From assembly GCA_037157565.1 (NCBI GenBank), contig JAZHRO010000002.1:74326001-74390000 (forward strand): a stretch of DNA of 64,000 nt, given 5' to 3'. The notes beneath the pieces were generated by a model, which saw only the letters and a program-made list of their open reading frames with translations, searched no databases and was not told the DNA's origin. Below, in pieces: positions 1-9,870 of this stretch (its first letter is position 1; the number at the start of each line of letters is the position of its first letter). The translations under genes were made by a program, and so were the position numbers. The DNA is from Thalassia testudinum (taxonomy: Eukaryota; Streptophyta; Magnoliopsida; Alismatales; Hydrocharitaceae).

Positions 1-1
1 T

Positions 2-382
2 GCATGTAGTGGACGTAGTACTCCATCTACCAGGGCAAGAGGATGTGGTGGTCGGGGCACTATTGGTAGACCCTGCACCATATGTTCACATTGTGGCAAG
101 GTTAGCCACTCAGAGGCCTCTTGCTGGTCGAAGCATGGTAGACCTCCTATAGCCAACCAAGTTATCTCTTCTGAGGAGGCGAGTGACACGGTGTCACGTG
201 CTGACTATGATACTATTGTCCACTGTCTTGCCCAGTTGACCCAGGAGACTGCGACTACTATTGATACTGATGCATTGGTCTCTTCAGGTATAGCTCCTGC
301 TTATATCTCTGGTAGTGGTATTTCTGACAATGCCTGGTGGTTAGTAGACTCAGGGGCCTCCCAGCATCTCAGTGGTGATTAG
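2..382 (+). pseudogene. Copia gag C-terminus and protease (element H)
   Basis: One open frame runs from the window edge to a stop at 380-382. It shows a Gly/Arg-rich stretch, then a CCHC nucleocapsid zinc knuckle (CSHCGKVSHSEASC, 83-124; CX2CX4HX4C), a linker, and the aspartic protease active site WWLVDSGASQHLSGD just before the stop. The zinc knuckle packages RNA, and the DSGA protease would cleave the polyprotein. Copia polyproteins normally read on into integrase, so the stop directly after the protease motif is a disabling mutation. The N-terminal part is missing because of the window boundary. The motifs are unambiguous; the exact start cannot be seen. Confidence 0.85.
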
Positions 383-1750
383 ACATGCTTTAGATGGTTC
401 AAACTATTCCTTCTGGTCGATCTGTTCAGGTGGCGGATGGTAGATAGTGCAGAGTACATGGCAGAGGAGATGTGGCAGTGACTTCATTGACTCTGCCTAG
501 TGTTCTCTATGTTCACGATTTTTCGATTCGTCTTTTTTCAATTAGCAGAATCACAAAAGACTTGCATTGTCATGCTATTTTTGTTGAGTTGGGCTGTATT
601 TTTCAGGATAAACTTATGAGGACGATTGGTGGCGGACATGAGGGAGTGTGCATCGCCTAATCCAGACTCCTTTTGGTGTTATGTGTTAGGGTGAGGTTGC
701 TTTTAGTGCTGGTACAGCTCTTTAGTGGCATCGTTATCTTAGGCACCTTTCACTAGACAAGCTACGATGTGTCATCCTTCATATATCGCCTACCATTGAG
801 ATTTTGTGTGATGTGTGTCAACATCACAGAACTGGTTTTCCTTCCCGTTCTTAGAGTTTTGCTGCGGCTTTTGATTTATTGCATATGGATGTATAGGGTC
901 TTAATAGAATGTCAGATAGACTTGGTCATAGATTCTCTTTGCTTATTGTGGTTAATTTTTTCAGGATGTCATGGTTATTTCTATTAAAGAATAAATCAGA
1001 TGTTGAGTTTGTGATTGAGACATTTATTTTGCAAATAAAGACTTAGTTTTCTGCCATTGTGAAAATTGTACGATTGGTGATGCCTTGGAGTACTGTACAG
1101 CCAAGTTAGAATCTTTTTACAGATCTCTTGGGATTGTTCACCAAACATCATGCCTCTATATTTTGCAGCAGAATGACGTAGTTAAGAGGAAACACCATTG
1201 TGTTAGATGTGACTGGAACATTACTTATTTAGCATAATGTGCCACAGGTTTACTGGGGAGATGCAGTGTTAACTGCATGCTATTTGATTAATAGGTTGCC
1301 CAACTCAGTTATTCAGGAACAGGTTCCATGGTAGGTCCATCCAGAGAAAGAGCTGTTTACTATATTACCTCGTGTTTTTAGCTGTGTAGCTTTGTCCATG
1401 TTTTAGGACCTAGCAGAGATAAGCTAGCTCCGTGGGTAGTAAGTGTCTTTCTGTGATATAGTAGCACCCAAAAAGGATACAGATGTTATAACACATGAAG
1501 CAAGAAGCACTATGTGACTGTAGATGTCACTTTCCACGAGCCAATTCCATACTTCTCTACAGATGGTCATTAGGTGATGTTTGAGGGAGGTTCAGTCTGT
1601 ATGCTTGTTTCATTAGTTCCTTTGGAGTAGATTCCTATTACACAGTGAGGATACCATTGCTACAGAGATGCCTACAAGGTAGGAGGCAGAGATTACTCAT
1701 GTATACAGGTTACTTGTTACATACAGACAACATACATGGTGTCAAGAACA
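383..1750 (+). pseudogene. Degenerate copia GAG-pre-integrase and integrase (element H)
   Basis: Translated fragments in changing frames match integrase landmarks in order: WHRYLRHLSLDKL near 723-765 (GAG-pre-integrase), CDVCQHHRTGFP near 806-840 (the CC half of the HHCC zinc-binding domain), and LTACYLINRLPNSVIQEQ near 1268-1325 (end of the integrase core). No frame stays open for more than about 70 codons, and the three catalytic acidic residues cannot be placed reliably. After 1450 there is a variable linker with short open stretches (for example 1812-1997) of the kind found between integrase and RT. Integrase would insert the cDNA; this copy cannot. Confidence 0.7.
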
Positions 1751-2079
1751 CAACCCCCCACAACCTCAGCCACCTATCTCCTCCCCTGGTCAGGTATGTG
1801 TTGATGCTGACATGAATTGTCGTAGTAGTGATTGTGCAGGTTCTTCTGTTGAGTCTACTTCCCATTTTGAGCGTCAGGCTACACCTCCTATTGACACTGA
1901 GCCTATAGAGGAGGATCTTGACCTTCCGATTGCTGTTCGGAAGGCCCCCCCACAGCTATACCCACTGCCATACTGTACAAGCAGTGTCTACTACTAACCT
2001 TGGGAGATCGTTTGCTATGTTCATTGCTACTCTTTCTGCAACATAGATTCCTACGTCCTATCTGCAAGCCATGCTAAAT

Positions 2080-3545
2080 CTAAAGTGGCATTAGACCATG
2101 GAGGATGAGATGGCTGCTCAACGCTCCAGAGGGACGTGGGAATTGACTACTCTGCCTAGTCACGCCAAGATAGTGGGGTGTCGCTGGGTCTTCGCTCTTA
2201 AGTACAACCCAGATGGCACTATATCTCGCTACAAGGTGAGGTTGGTAGCAAAGGGATTTACCCAAATATATGAGGTAGATTTTTTTGATGCCTTCTATCT
2301 TGTAGCTCGACTTCCTATTGTTTGCATTATGTTGTCTGTTGCTTCTTACTATGGCTGGCTTCTTCATCACTTAGATGTGAATGACGCCTTTTTGTATGGA
2401 GATCTTCAGGAGGAGGCTTACATGCAACAACCTCTCGGATTTGAGACTTAGGGAGAGTGTGTGTGTAGACTAAAGAAAGAAGGCCATTTATGGCCTGAAG
2501 TAGAGCTCGAGGGGTTGGTTCTAGAGATTATCAAAGGAGGTACAGATCATGGGGCTTGTGAGGTCTTTTATCTATAATTCACTCTTTGTCAAGAAGCACT
2601 CAGGGGGAGTTGTGGCACACCTTGTCTATGTTGATGATCTCATCCTTACTGAGGATGACATTGCTGGGATAGTTGAGGTGAAGAAGTTGGTTGAAACCTT
2701 TGTGATGAAGGATTTAGGTGAACTCAGATATTTCCTTAGCATTGAGGTAGCACGCAGTAAAGAAGGTATTGCCCTTAGCCAGCGTAAGTATGCCCTTGAT
2801 GTGTTGCTGGAGATAGGGATGCTGAGATCTAAGCCTACTAATATACCTATGGATCCCAAAGGACATCTCTATGATATAGACTCTTCGCCTATAAGTAGCA
2901 GATCTTATAGGCAATTGGATGGTAAGCTATTATATCTTACTATTACACGACCTGATTTCTCTCTTGCAATGGGAAAACTCAGTCAGTTCATGGACAAACT
3001 AAGTAGCATTGGGATGCTGCTATGCAGGTGCTTAGATACGTGAATAAAGCACCTGGCATATGTATTATGTTTTGGAAGGGCACGTCTATGAGTATTGTTG
3101 GCTATTCTGATGTCAACTATGTAGGTTGCATGGCAGACAGAAAGTCGACAACTAGTTTTTGCACTTATGTGGCTGGAAATCTTGTGACTTGGAAGAGCAA
3201 GAAGCAGCATGTGGTATTTAGGTCGAGTGTAGAGTTAAAGTAGCGTGCTATGGCATAGATAGCTACATAGATGGTCTGGATTGTAGGATCTACATGTTAA
3301 GCAGAGTGAGTAATGGAGATGAGGTGTGATAATCGCGCTGCTATCTACGTTGCAAACAATCCAATGTTCCATGAACATACGAAGCATGTTGAGGTTGATT
3401 GATATTATACTAGAGACCTGATACAGCATGAGATTATCTACACTATGTCAGTTGCTTCTAAAGACCAGAATATAGATATATTCATGAAGCCTTTTCCTAG
3501 ATTCATATTTGATAGATGTTGTTCCAAGCTGAGCACCATTGATAT
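2080..3545 (+). pseudogene. Copia reverse transcriptase and RNase H (element H)
   Basis: The RT begins near 2098 with the motif GCRWVFALKYNPDG, continues through VRLVAKGFTQ and LDVNDAFLYGDLQEE to a stop at about 2450, then resumes in another frame. The catalytic YVDD lies at 2627-2638 (VYVDDLILTEDD). The RT tail (KLLYLTITRPDFSLAMGKL) leads into RNase H at 3022-3243, with GYSDVNYVG and DRKSTT followed by a stop, then a further frame with RCDNRAAIYVANN near 3320-3360. At least three frame breaks separate the pieces. The order RT then RNase H, followed within 30 bp by a purine tract (GAGAGGGAG), is the usual copia 3' end. Clear family, non-functional copy. Confidence 0.85.
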
Positions 3546-3568
3546 ATATGCTTCAGCTTGAGAGGGAG

Positions 3569-3706
3569 TGTCGGCATAGCACTTTAGTTATCCTTTTTGT
3601 TTATTGTTTTGGATTGTTCTATTATTTATTTTGTCCTCTTGGACTTATGTTGCAATTTACCCAACACCTCTTCATCAGAGAAATAAGATTATTCATTTTC
3701 TTCGAC
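3569..3706 (+). repeat. Probable 3' LTR of element H
   Basis: The purine tract GAGAGGGAG at 3560-3568 is followed by TGTCGGCATAGC, the usual TG start of an LTR. The end near 3706 is inferred from resemblance of AAGATTATTCATTTTCTTCG to the end of the LTR of element A (GCTTGGTTCATTTTCTTCTACT). The length, about 140 bp, fits the short LTRs of A and B (150-190 bp). The partner LTR is outside the window. Confidence 0.55.
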
Positions 3707-3744
3707 TATAATAGAGCTCGGATTCTTGTACCTTGGTAACAACA

Positions 3745-4226
3745 TAAGAATGTTGTTGGTTCTAAGTGGCTATATAAAATCAAATACAATCCTGAAAGAA
3801 CCATCGAGAAGTTTAAAGTTCGACTTGTAGCTAAAGGCTTCACTCAACAATATGACGAAGACTTAAATGAAACTTTCAATTCATCGACAAGGTTGTCACC
3901 ATTCATATTATCATGAGCTTGGCTTTCAGTTGTGATTGGAAATTACATCAATTGGACATTAAAAATGCTCTCCTTCACGATGATCTACAAGAGGAAGTTT
4001 ATATGGAACATCCTGATGGCTTTAAAGAAACAAGTCACACTAACTATGTTTGGAAACTTCAAAGGTCAATCTGTGGCCTCAAGTAGACATCCCGTATTTG
4101 GTTCCTTAATTTTTGCAAAGTTATGGCCCAAACTTGGTTTTCAACAATGCCTAGTTGATCATCCCCTTTTCATCTATAAGAACAAAGGAATCATGGCCAT
4201 ACTGTTACTTTATGTTGATGACATTG
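3745..4226 (+). pseudogene. Copia reverse transcriptase, N-terminal half (element D)
   Basis: Fragments in shifting frames read NVVGSKWLYKIKYNPE, KVRLVAKGFTQQYDED and, further on, a YGL-like region and the catalytic block ending at YVDDIV (4210-4226). The block is cut at that point by the solo LTR: the first five bases of its target duplication (CATTG, 4222-4226) are the last RT bases before the insertion. Several stops and frameshifts, for example TAG near 4085, precede the insertion, so the gene may already have been damaged. It would have copied the element RNA into DNA. Confidence 0.75.
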
Positions 4227-4245
4227 TGTTACGAACGCGTACCCC

Positions 4246-5096
4246 AGACGTCTTTTAAGACGTCTGGGAGGTGGTCCAGATGTCTGACCAGACGTCTGGG
4301 ATCGTTTCCAGACGTATGGAAATCAGTTATTTTCGACACGCGCGGGCTCAGGCGCGCAGACCCGCATATTCGTTATTCCCTCTGCGGCTGCAGACGTCCT
4401 GCCGCGATTCTCTCTCCTCGCGTGGCCTTAAAAGGCCACGCGCTCCCTCCCGTCGCCTCCACCCCTTTCCTCTTCTCCTTCCAGTGCGCGAGAGCGAGCG
4501 CGAGAGCGGGCGCGGGGTTGTTGCGGCGGCGACGGCCGCAGTGAGCGCGGAGGGGGTGCTGCGTGCGAGAGCGGCGCTCAGCCGTGAGGGCGAGCTCGCT
4601 GGGGCTGCCAGGGCTGGCCGGTGGGAAGCGCAGCGGGCGCGGAACGACGTGGGAGGCCTGCTGTGGCTCGAGCAGCAGGCGCACGAGGTGCGACGAGGCG
4701 CGGCGTCGCGAGCGGAGGGCGAGTCGCGCCCTGGTTCTGGAAAAATTTTCAGAATCAGACGTCTGTGCTGATAGCTAGACGGCGGGGTCGACGTCTGGAA
4801 GACTGTCCAGACGTCTGAAAGGCGAGTTTTCCGTCTTCTTCCTTCCTGTCGACTGACCATACTGAGGGAGAGAGATGGGTGTGCGTAGGCTCGGTGATTC
4901 GCCATCCAACGCGGATCAGACGTCTGGCTGTAGTACCAGACGGCGGGAGCGACCTTCAGACGTCCGGGGTAACCATCGGACGTCTGGGAACTAGGCCAGA
5001 CGTCCCCGCAGGCTTCTGGACGTCTGAGAAACCACGCAGAACAAGGTAATTCTCTGATCCACTTTTTAAGACGTCTGGAAGAAGTTCCAGACGTCT
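4246..5096. promoter_or_regulatory. Array of AGACGTCT palindromes in solo LTR U3
   Basis: Exact copies of the self-complementary octamer start at 4246, 4258, 4290, 4757, 4809, 4918, 5069 and 5089. Several sit in the longer palindrome CCAGACGTCTGG, and there are at least as many one-base variants (AGATGTCT, GGACGTCT, AGACGTCC). The GACGTC core is the C-box type of ACGT element bound by plant bZIP factors. At 4419-4442 a hairpin with arms CGCGTGGCC/GGCCACGCG encloses TTAAAA and could serve as a TATA-like element. The function is inferred; the repetition is seen directly. Confidence 0.6.
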
Positions 5097-5392
5097 GATT
5101 TTACACAGTTTCGTCGTTTTCGACCCGTTTAGGGCCCGTTCGGGTTCCGTTTTCTGTGATTCGAGTTGCATTCTTTTCGGAATTAATTCCTCTACCCGTC
5201 TACAGTAGCTATACACTGTTTTGAGACACTCCTTGTGTTTGATCCTTGTGATAAGACCCCGTTCTGTTGCAGTCTCGGGGGTCGCGGAGGCACGCGGGAT
5301 TCCCGATCACGCCCCCATTACTCCCGTTGTACCTGGTAGAGTGGCTTCAAGTTATTAATAAAATCTGTTAAATTATGGAACCATAAATAGAA

Positions 5393-5545
5393 CCTAGGAC
5401 ATTGCATGAATCCTAGGAATGAGAAATAGATGGAATGATAGCTCCTAGGTGTTGCATGAATCCTAGGGTTGGAAAACTAGATTGTATGATAGATCCTAGG
5501 ATATGGCATGAATCCTAGGATGGGAAAACTAGTGGAATGTATAAT
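5393..5545 (+). repeat. Three tandem 51-bp units within the solo LTR
   Basis: Units start at 5393, 5444 and 5495. Each has CCTAGG, then GCATGAATCCTAGG, then a variable GGAAAACTAG-like tail. The same triplet occurs in the other three LTR copies, for example around 21655-21780 and 49575-49700 in reverse, so it is ancestral to the family. Confidence 0.8.
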
Positions 5546-6881
5546 ACTGCAGTCTTGGAAAATGGAAAGAGATATAAAGCTGCTTGTAATTTGAATTAAC
5601 AGCTGCCTGTTGTGAGTAAATAACGTGGTTGAGAACATGGATTGTAAGAATGTGAAACTGGAAAGTGAAACCTGGATGTTTGAGTAAAAAGGATGGAACC
5701 CTACGGGGGAATTAGGAGTGGAACTCCTGGAAAGAGAAAGGAATGGAACTGAGATGTAGTTGTGTACTGTCTCTTGGGTACGTAGTACCAAGGGAAGTAC
5801 CTGTACCTGTTTAGTGCAGAGCGGAGCCAGCCGTCCAAGGGACCCGGGGTTAGGACTGGCCACTCTGTACCGACTTGCTGGCCCTCGCGTACGTAGTACC
5901 GAGGAGAGCTACTAGTGTTAGGAGGGCACTAGCTACCTCACGGGTCCCGGGGTTCTGCTAGCCTCCTACACCGACTTGTTTAGGCCCACTGGGGCAAACC
6001 AGGGTAGTCAGGCGAGGGTGTGCGGACTGTGGAGGGGCAAGGCCTCGGTTTGGTTATTGTGGAGGGGTTGAACCCCTGTTACTGGGAGGGCTCTGCCCTG
6101 GACTGGTTCCGTGCTGTGCTTTGGGCGCACCCCTTAACGGAAACGACTGACCGCGTGCCAGTATGGGTTAGCTACCTGTGCGTTTATCGCGCGTGCCGTA
6201 ATCACCGTTACGTCTGTCAGTGACCTTGGGGTGGTTGACTGAGGGTAGGATCACCACGGGGGACTCTCCCGGCCAGGAGAGCACCACGTGCTACTTCTAC
6301 TTTTTGGAAAAGACTGCAATCAAGATCGTTCCCACGAGGAACATTCGAGATCAAGAAAAAGATCTGAGGAATAAATGAAATAGTGAGACAATTGAAAGAT
6401 GTGAATAAAGAAAGTAATCGAACATAACAGCTACTGTACACTCTACTGTTGTCTTTAGTTTAGTTGCCACTCTACTCAGCGTTTTGCTGACGTGTTACAC
6501 TCGTTACCTTTTTTAGGACCAGGTGTTGAGCAGCCAGGGTCAGCGGTTGCAGAGGACGCTGGGCCGAGTAGGGTCCAGTAGAGTTACCACTGTCTCTTGT
6601 ACCTGTTTTTGTTATGTTGTAGTGAGTAGTTCTTGTTTCCGCTGTACTTTCTTTACCTGCAGTTCAAATTATATTATGAATGTTCTACTGTTGTGATGGT
6701 ACATACTGTGGTAGTTTCTTTCCTTACTGCTGTACTTTCTTACTGTTAGTTATATTCATGCTGAATGTGGTTTATTTTACTGCTCTTTTGGTTACTTCCT
6801 TGTTGGACGACTAGGTCTTGGGATTAGTTGAGTCGGTCCGGTTCTCGTGTCTCGTAGGGACTCGGGAACCGGGTCGTTACA

Positions 6882-7857
6882 CATTGTTATCAACAAATAT
6901 TTAGATTCTCTAATCACCAAGGTAAAAAGAGAATTAGATCATCACTTCAGCATTAAAGACCTCGTCGCGTTTTGCTATTTCTTAGGAATTGAAGTTGATA
7001 GATCTAGCTCTCAACTAACTATGACACAACATAAGTACACCATTGATTTGCTTCAACAGTATAATTTCTCAAATTGTAAGCATGCCCACTCCAGCACTAT
7101 CGTAGAACAAACTATTCAAGACCAAAGTCAACAAATATCTAATCTTGTTGAGTATTGTAGCATGGTGGGCACTCTTTAATACCTTACCATTACCTGTCAG
7201 ACATTGCCTTTGCTATGAATCAAGTTTCTCAATATGCGTTCTCCAACCATTAATCACCTTGAAGCTGTGAAGCGTATTTTTTGGTACCTATAGGGGACAA
7301 GCATATATGGCCTTCGCTACACTAAAAATTCTAAGTTGATGCATGGACATGGAAATCTCTTCTCTTCTTCTGGTGCTGATTGGGTGGGTGATCCAGATAA
7401 TCACAAATCTATTACTGGTTACTGTATGTTTCTTAGGAATAATATGAAATCATGGAAAAACAGAAAGCAACTTAGTGTGGCAAGATCTAGTATTGAAGCA
7501 GAATGTTGTGCCTTGGCTACTACAGTCAGTGAGATCATTTGGATTCGATCCATTTTCCACAATATGAGAATTCAAAATAGATGTATGCCTATGTATTGTG
7601 ATAATTGAAGTGTGTGTGCATTTGCTATCAACCAAATTTTCCATGATTGCTCAAAGCACATCCAGATTGACCATCATTTCATCTGAGAAAAGGTCCAGAC
7701 TAGAGTTCTCACCCTACACATGCCCACCGATAGATAGATTGCCGACATCCTCATAAAGGTCGTATTAATTAAAGTCTTTCATGTTTTGAAGATCAAATTG
7801 AGCACTTCTCAATCTTGTGCTTAGTTTCGTAGGGGTGTGGGGGGGGGGGGGCAGGGG
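6882..7857 (+). pseudogene. Copia RT C-terminus and RNase H (element D)
   Basis: Reading resumes directly after the solo LTR with KYLDSLITKVKRELDHHF and KDLVAFCYFLGIEVDRS (6895-7010), the region just after YVDD in copia RT. It continues through TMTQHKYTIDLLQQY to a stop at 7179. RNase H follows at 7336-7608 with GADWVGDPDNHKSITGYC, SWKNRKQLSVARSSIEAECCALA and MYCDN, ending at a stop where the family continues. Further degenerate matches (HIQIDHHFI near 7660-7685) run to about 7790. A G-rich tract at 7829-7857 is the probable polypurine tract. Confidence 0.8.
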
Positions 7858-8148
7858 TGATAGAATTACATTCTACATGTGGTCTTTTCTAAATATCTTA
7901 TAGTGTGTGGGTCAATTATGTAAATTGTACATTGCATGGGTTGCAAGAAACCTCTTGCTTGGGTTGTCAGGAATCTCATATATTATAAATAATGATCGGG
8001 CCTCCTCTCTAATCATTGAGATTTGTAAACCCTAGGCCCAATTGTAGAAAGGCACACTACCCTTACACTGGGTTAACGATTCTTGTTTGGTTGTGGTTGC
8101 TCTCGATTTATACAAAAAGAACTACTTATCTCTTTACACTCCCCTTCA
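7858..8148. repeat. LTR-like segment between two tail-to-tail copia elements
   Basis: The segment starts TGATAGAATTACA and ends CTCTTTACA. On its left is the plus-strand purine tract of element D. On its right, CTCCCCTTCAAG (8149-8160) is the complement of a minus-strand purine tract for element C. It holds TATA-like sequences in both directions: TATAAATAATG near 7985 forward and TTGTATAAATCGAG near 8119 reverse. It may be D's LTR alone, C's LTR alone, or two short LTRs abutting. Confidence 0.5.
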
Positions 8149-8169
8149 AGCTGATGCATAGATGTTTAT

Positions 8170-9345
8170 CATGCTTGACATGAAACAATATCAATCAAAG
8201 GACGGATAAGGGAGAGCCTTAGTGAACATGTCCACAATATGATCTTTAGAGGCCTCATGTAAAGTGCAAATAAATCCCTTCTAGATCATATCTTAAGTAT
8301 AGTGGCAATCAACCTCTACATGTTTTATTCTTTCATGGAAGATTGAATCGTTAGCAATAAAGAGGCTACCTTGTTATCATATTTCATCTTTATTGACCAA
8401 AAATCGGAATATGAAGATCTTTGGATACAAAGCATATCCATATCAAGACATGGGCCAATACTCAAAGTCCACGTTGGTTCTAGCCACCATCATCTGCTTC
8501 TTACCCCTCCAAGTGACTAGGTTTTCCCTTAATAGGTTCAAAAATAGTTGGTAGAATTCTTGTCTTTTTGACATTTAGCATTGATCAGCATCAACATAAT
8601 TTGCAACATCTAAGGATTTCCATAGGTAAACACAAGCCCTTTCTTGGAATGACTTCAAGTAGCTGAGGATCATCATAGTTGCATCCAAGTGTACATTCCT
8701 AGGCTTGTCCATAAGTTGGTTCACTTTACCCACTGCAAGGGCTATATCTAGATGAGTAACAGTGACATACAAAAGCTTTCCAACCAAACACCTATACTGT
8801 CATGCATTTGCAAGCCTTGAGTTGTCATCGTGTAGATGCACACTAGGATTGACTTAGCACCAAGCATACCAGTCTTTTGAAGCAGATTTGCAACATACTT
8901 CCGCTGAGACACTACAACTTCATGACTATTTCTGGCTACTTGAATCCTAAGGAAGTATTGAAGCAACCCTAATTCCTTTGTAATATAGTGCTTGGCTAGA
9001 AGCTCCTTTGTAACCTTGATGTCCTATGTGTTATCCACTGTTGCTATAATATCATCCATATACACTGGCATTGCCACAATTCCCTTGTCTATTTTCTAGA
9101 GAAAAGGAAGTGGTCGGTTGAGGATCTCTGGAAGCTAATTTGCTCATGGGATCTCATAGCTTTTGAAACCAAGCATGTGGGTGGCCTCTACTGCAGCCCA
9201 TAGATCACTTTATGGAACTTTCATTCTTTACTGCACTCCCTTTGAGTCTCAAAACTAGTGGGTGCTACATGTACTCTTCCTCATAAAGGTCACTATACAT
9301 GAATGCATTTCTCATGTCAAGTTGATATTAAAACTAACCTAAATG
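8170..9345 (-). pseudogene. Copia reverse transcriptase and RNase H (element C)
   Basis: Minus-strand translation gives a QLDMRNAFMY-type block near 9330-9300, the catalytic motif YMDD (complement of 9051-9062, variant of YVDD), then LLQYFLRIQVARNSHEVVVSQ and KYVANLLQKTGML (8966-8850), KLLYVTVTHLDIALAVGKV (8785-8730) and an RNase H stretch to about 8170. Stops and frameshifts break it into pieces of 70 residues or fewer. The methionine in the catalytic tetrapeptide is tolerated in many retroelements, so it is not by itself a lesion. Confidence 0.75.
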
Positions 9346-9359
9346 GGCAGCCATCGGGT

Positions 9360-9840
9360 TGCCTTATATGCAGGATCCAATCTAGCAAAAAAGTGTCCAG
9401 CTATAACCAGAGCCATGTATGTCTTCTAAGTCTCCAAGAGGATAGTCAATCTCTCAAATGCTGTCTTGAGAGCTGAGAAATGCTAAGCAAGAGATCTACC
9501 ATCTTGCCTCACATGAACAATCTCATGTTGAAGCTGAATGATATGGGCAGCATTCTTCCCCTGTGAATAGGTCTAACAAAGTATATCCCGCATTTCCTTC
9601 ACGGTTTAATACATAATCATAGTGGTAATGCATTAGATAGTGTTGTTCATAATTCATGCCCTAACCTAGCATTGTCTTTATTCCAAGCAGCATATTTCCC
9701 TGGTTTCTCAATAGGTTCTCAGTCAGTAAGGATATTTTCCTTATTATGACCTTTAATGACATTTAAAATGAATTACAATCACAATGCATAATTTGTCCAC
9801 ATCAAACTTAACTATCAAATGGCATCCTTGAACTCCCTGT
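9360..9840 (-). pseudogene. Copia gag fragment (element C)
   Basis: Minus-strand fragments read MRDILCQTYSQGKNAA-like, IIQLQHEIVHVRQDGRSLA, HFSALKTAFERLTIL and ARLDPAYKA. This is the UBN2-type gag pattern of copia elements (tryptophan/leucine helix, then the conserved RQ/S block and the FL.GLDP-type block). In-frame stops interrupt it. It lies where integrase should be relative to the RT at 9345, so the sequence between gag and RT has been lost. No zinc knuckle is visible. Confidence 0.6.
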
Positions 9841-9870
9841 TACTCCCATCTCCCTACGTGGATGAGTCAA

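Larger units (their letters stand above)
1..3706 (+). mobile_element. Ty1/copia retrotransposon H, 3' portion
   Basis: Domains run in copia order on the plus strand: gag zinc knuckle, aspartic protease, GAG-pre-integrase, integrase, reverse transcriptase, RNase H, purine tract, LTR. The 5' LTR and most of gag lie left of the window. Protease before integrase before RT is the Ty1/copia order, and the motifs resemble those of copies A and B further right, so all three probably belong to one lineage. Stops and frameshifts are spread through integrase and RNase H, so the copy is dead. Its 3' LTR abuts reverse transcriptase sequence of element D, suggesting H inserted into D. The other flank is outside the window, so the target duplication cannot be checked. 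Confidence 0.85.
4227..6881 (+). repeat. Solo LTR of the G-type gypsy family, forward
   Basis: The segment begins TGTTACGAACGCG and ends GGGTCGTTACA, the TG...CA termini of an LTR with a short terminal inverted repeat. It is flanked by a perfect 5-bp target duplication, CATTG at 4222-4226 and 6882-6886. It aligns along its length with the two LTRs of gypsy element G (20301-22989 and 29760-32398, reverse) and with 48227-50915, sharing the octamer-rich ends, the GC-rich middle, the three CCTAGG repeats, and the TTACC/GGGTC 3' end. No internal domain is present, so it is a solo LTR, normally produced by recombination between the two LTRs of one element. Length 2655 bp, unusually long. Confidence 0.93.
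3707..8148 (+). mobile_element. Ty1/copia retrotransposon D, 3' portion, split by a solo LTR
   Basis: RT sequence starts at once after the LTR of H (motif LVPW near 3724, then KWLYKIKYNPE), stops at 4226, and resumes after 6886 in register. The 4227-6881 solo LTR therefore sits inside the catalytic region. RNase H follows, then a G-rich tract (7829-7857 including a run of 12-13 G) and an LTR-like segment. Its coding texture (D/E-rich, AT-biased, motifs such as KAKH- and SSIEAEC-type) differs from H, A and B, so it is another copia lineage. Everything upstream of RT is missing here, probably lying left of H beyond the window. Confidence 0.75.
8149..9870 (-). mobile_element. Ty1/copia retrotransposon C, internally deleted
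   Basis: Read on the minus strand, gag sequence (9840 down to about 9360) is followed directly by RT (9345 to 8790) and RNase H (8790 to about 8170), with no protease-integrase segment. The complementary purine tract CTCCCCTTCAAG at 8149-8160 marks the 3' end of the internal region. No confident 5' LTR or primer-binding site was found on the right, so the right edge is approximate. Internal deletion between gag and RT makes this non-autonomous. Confidence 0.7.

Noticed and set aside
4271..4905. Long open frames on both strands in the GC-rich middle of the solo LTR (up to 185 codons)
   Set aside because: They overlap each other in opposite directions in a GC-rich stretch where stops are rare, and contain only Arg/Ala/Ser-rich text. 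The matching frames at 50031-50964 and 31668-32169 differ in length and reading, so they are not conserved.
4227..6881. A DNA transposon with TIR GTTACGA and a 5-bp duplication GTTAC
   Set aside because: The ends were better read as LTR termini TG...CA with target duplication CATTG, and two copies of the same sequence flank gypsy gag-pol at 20301-32398.
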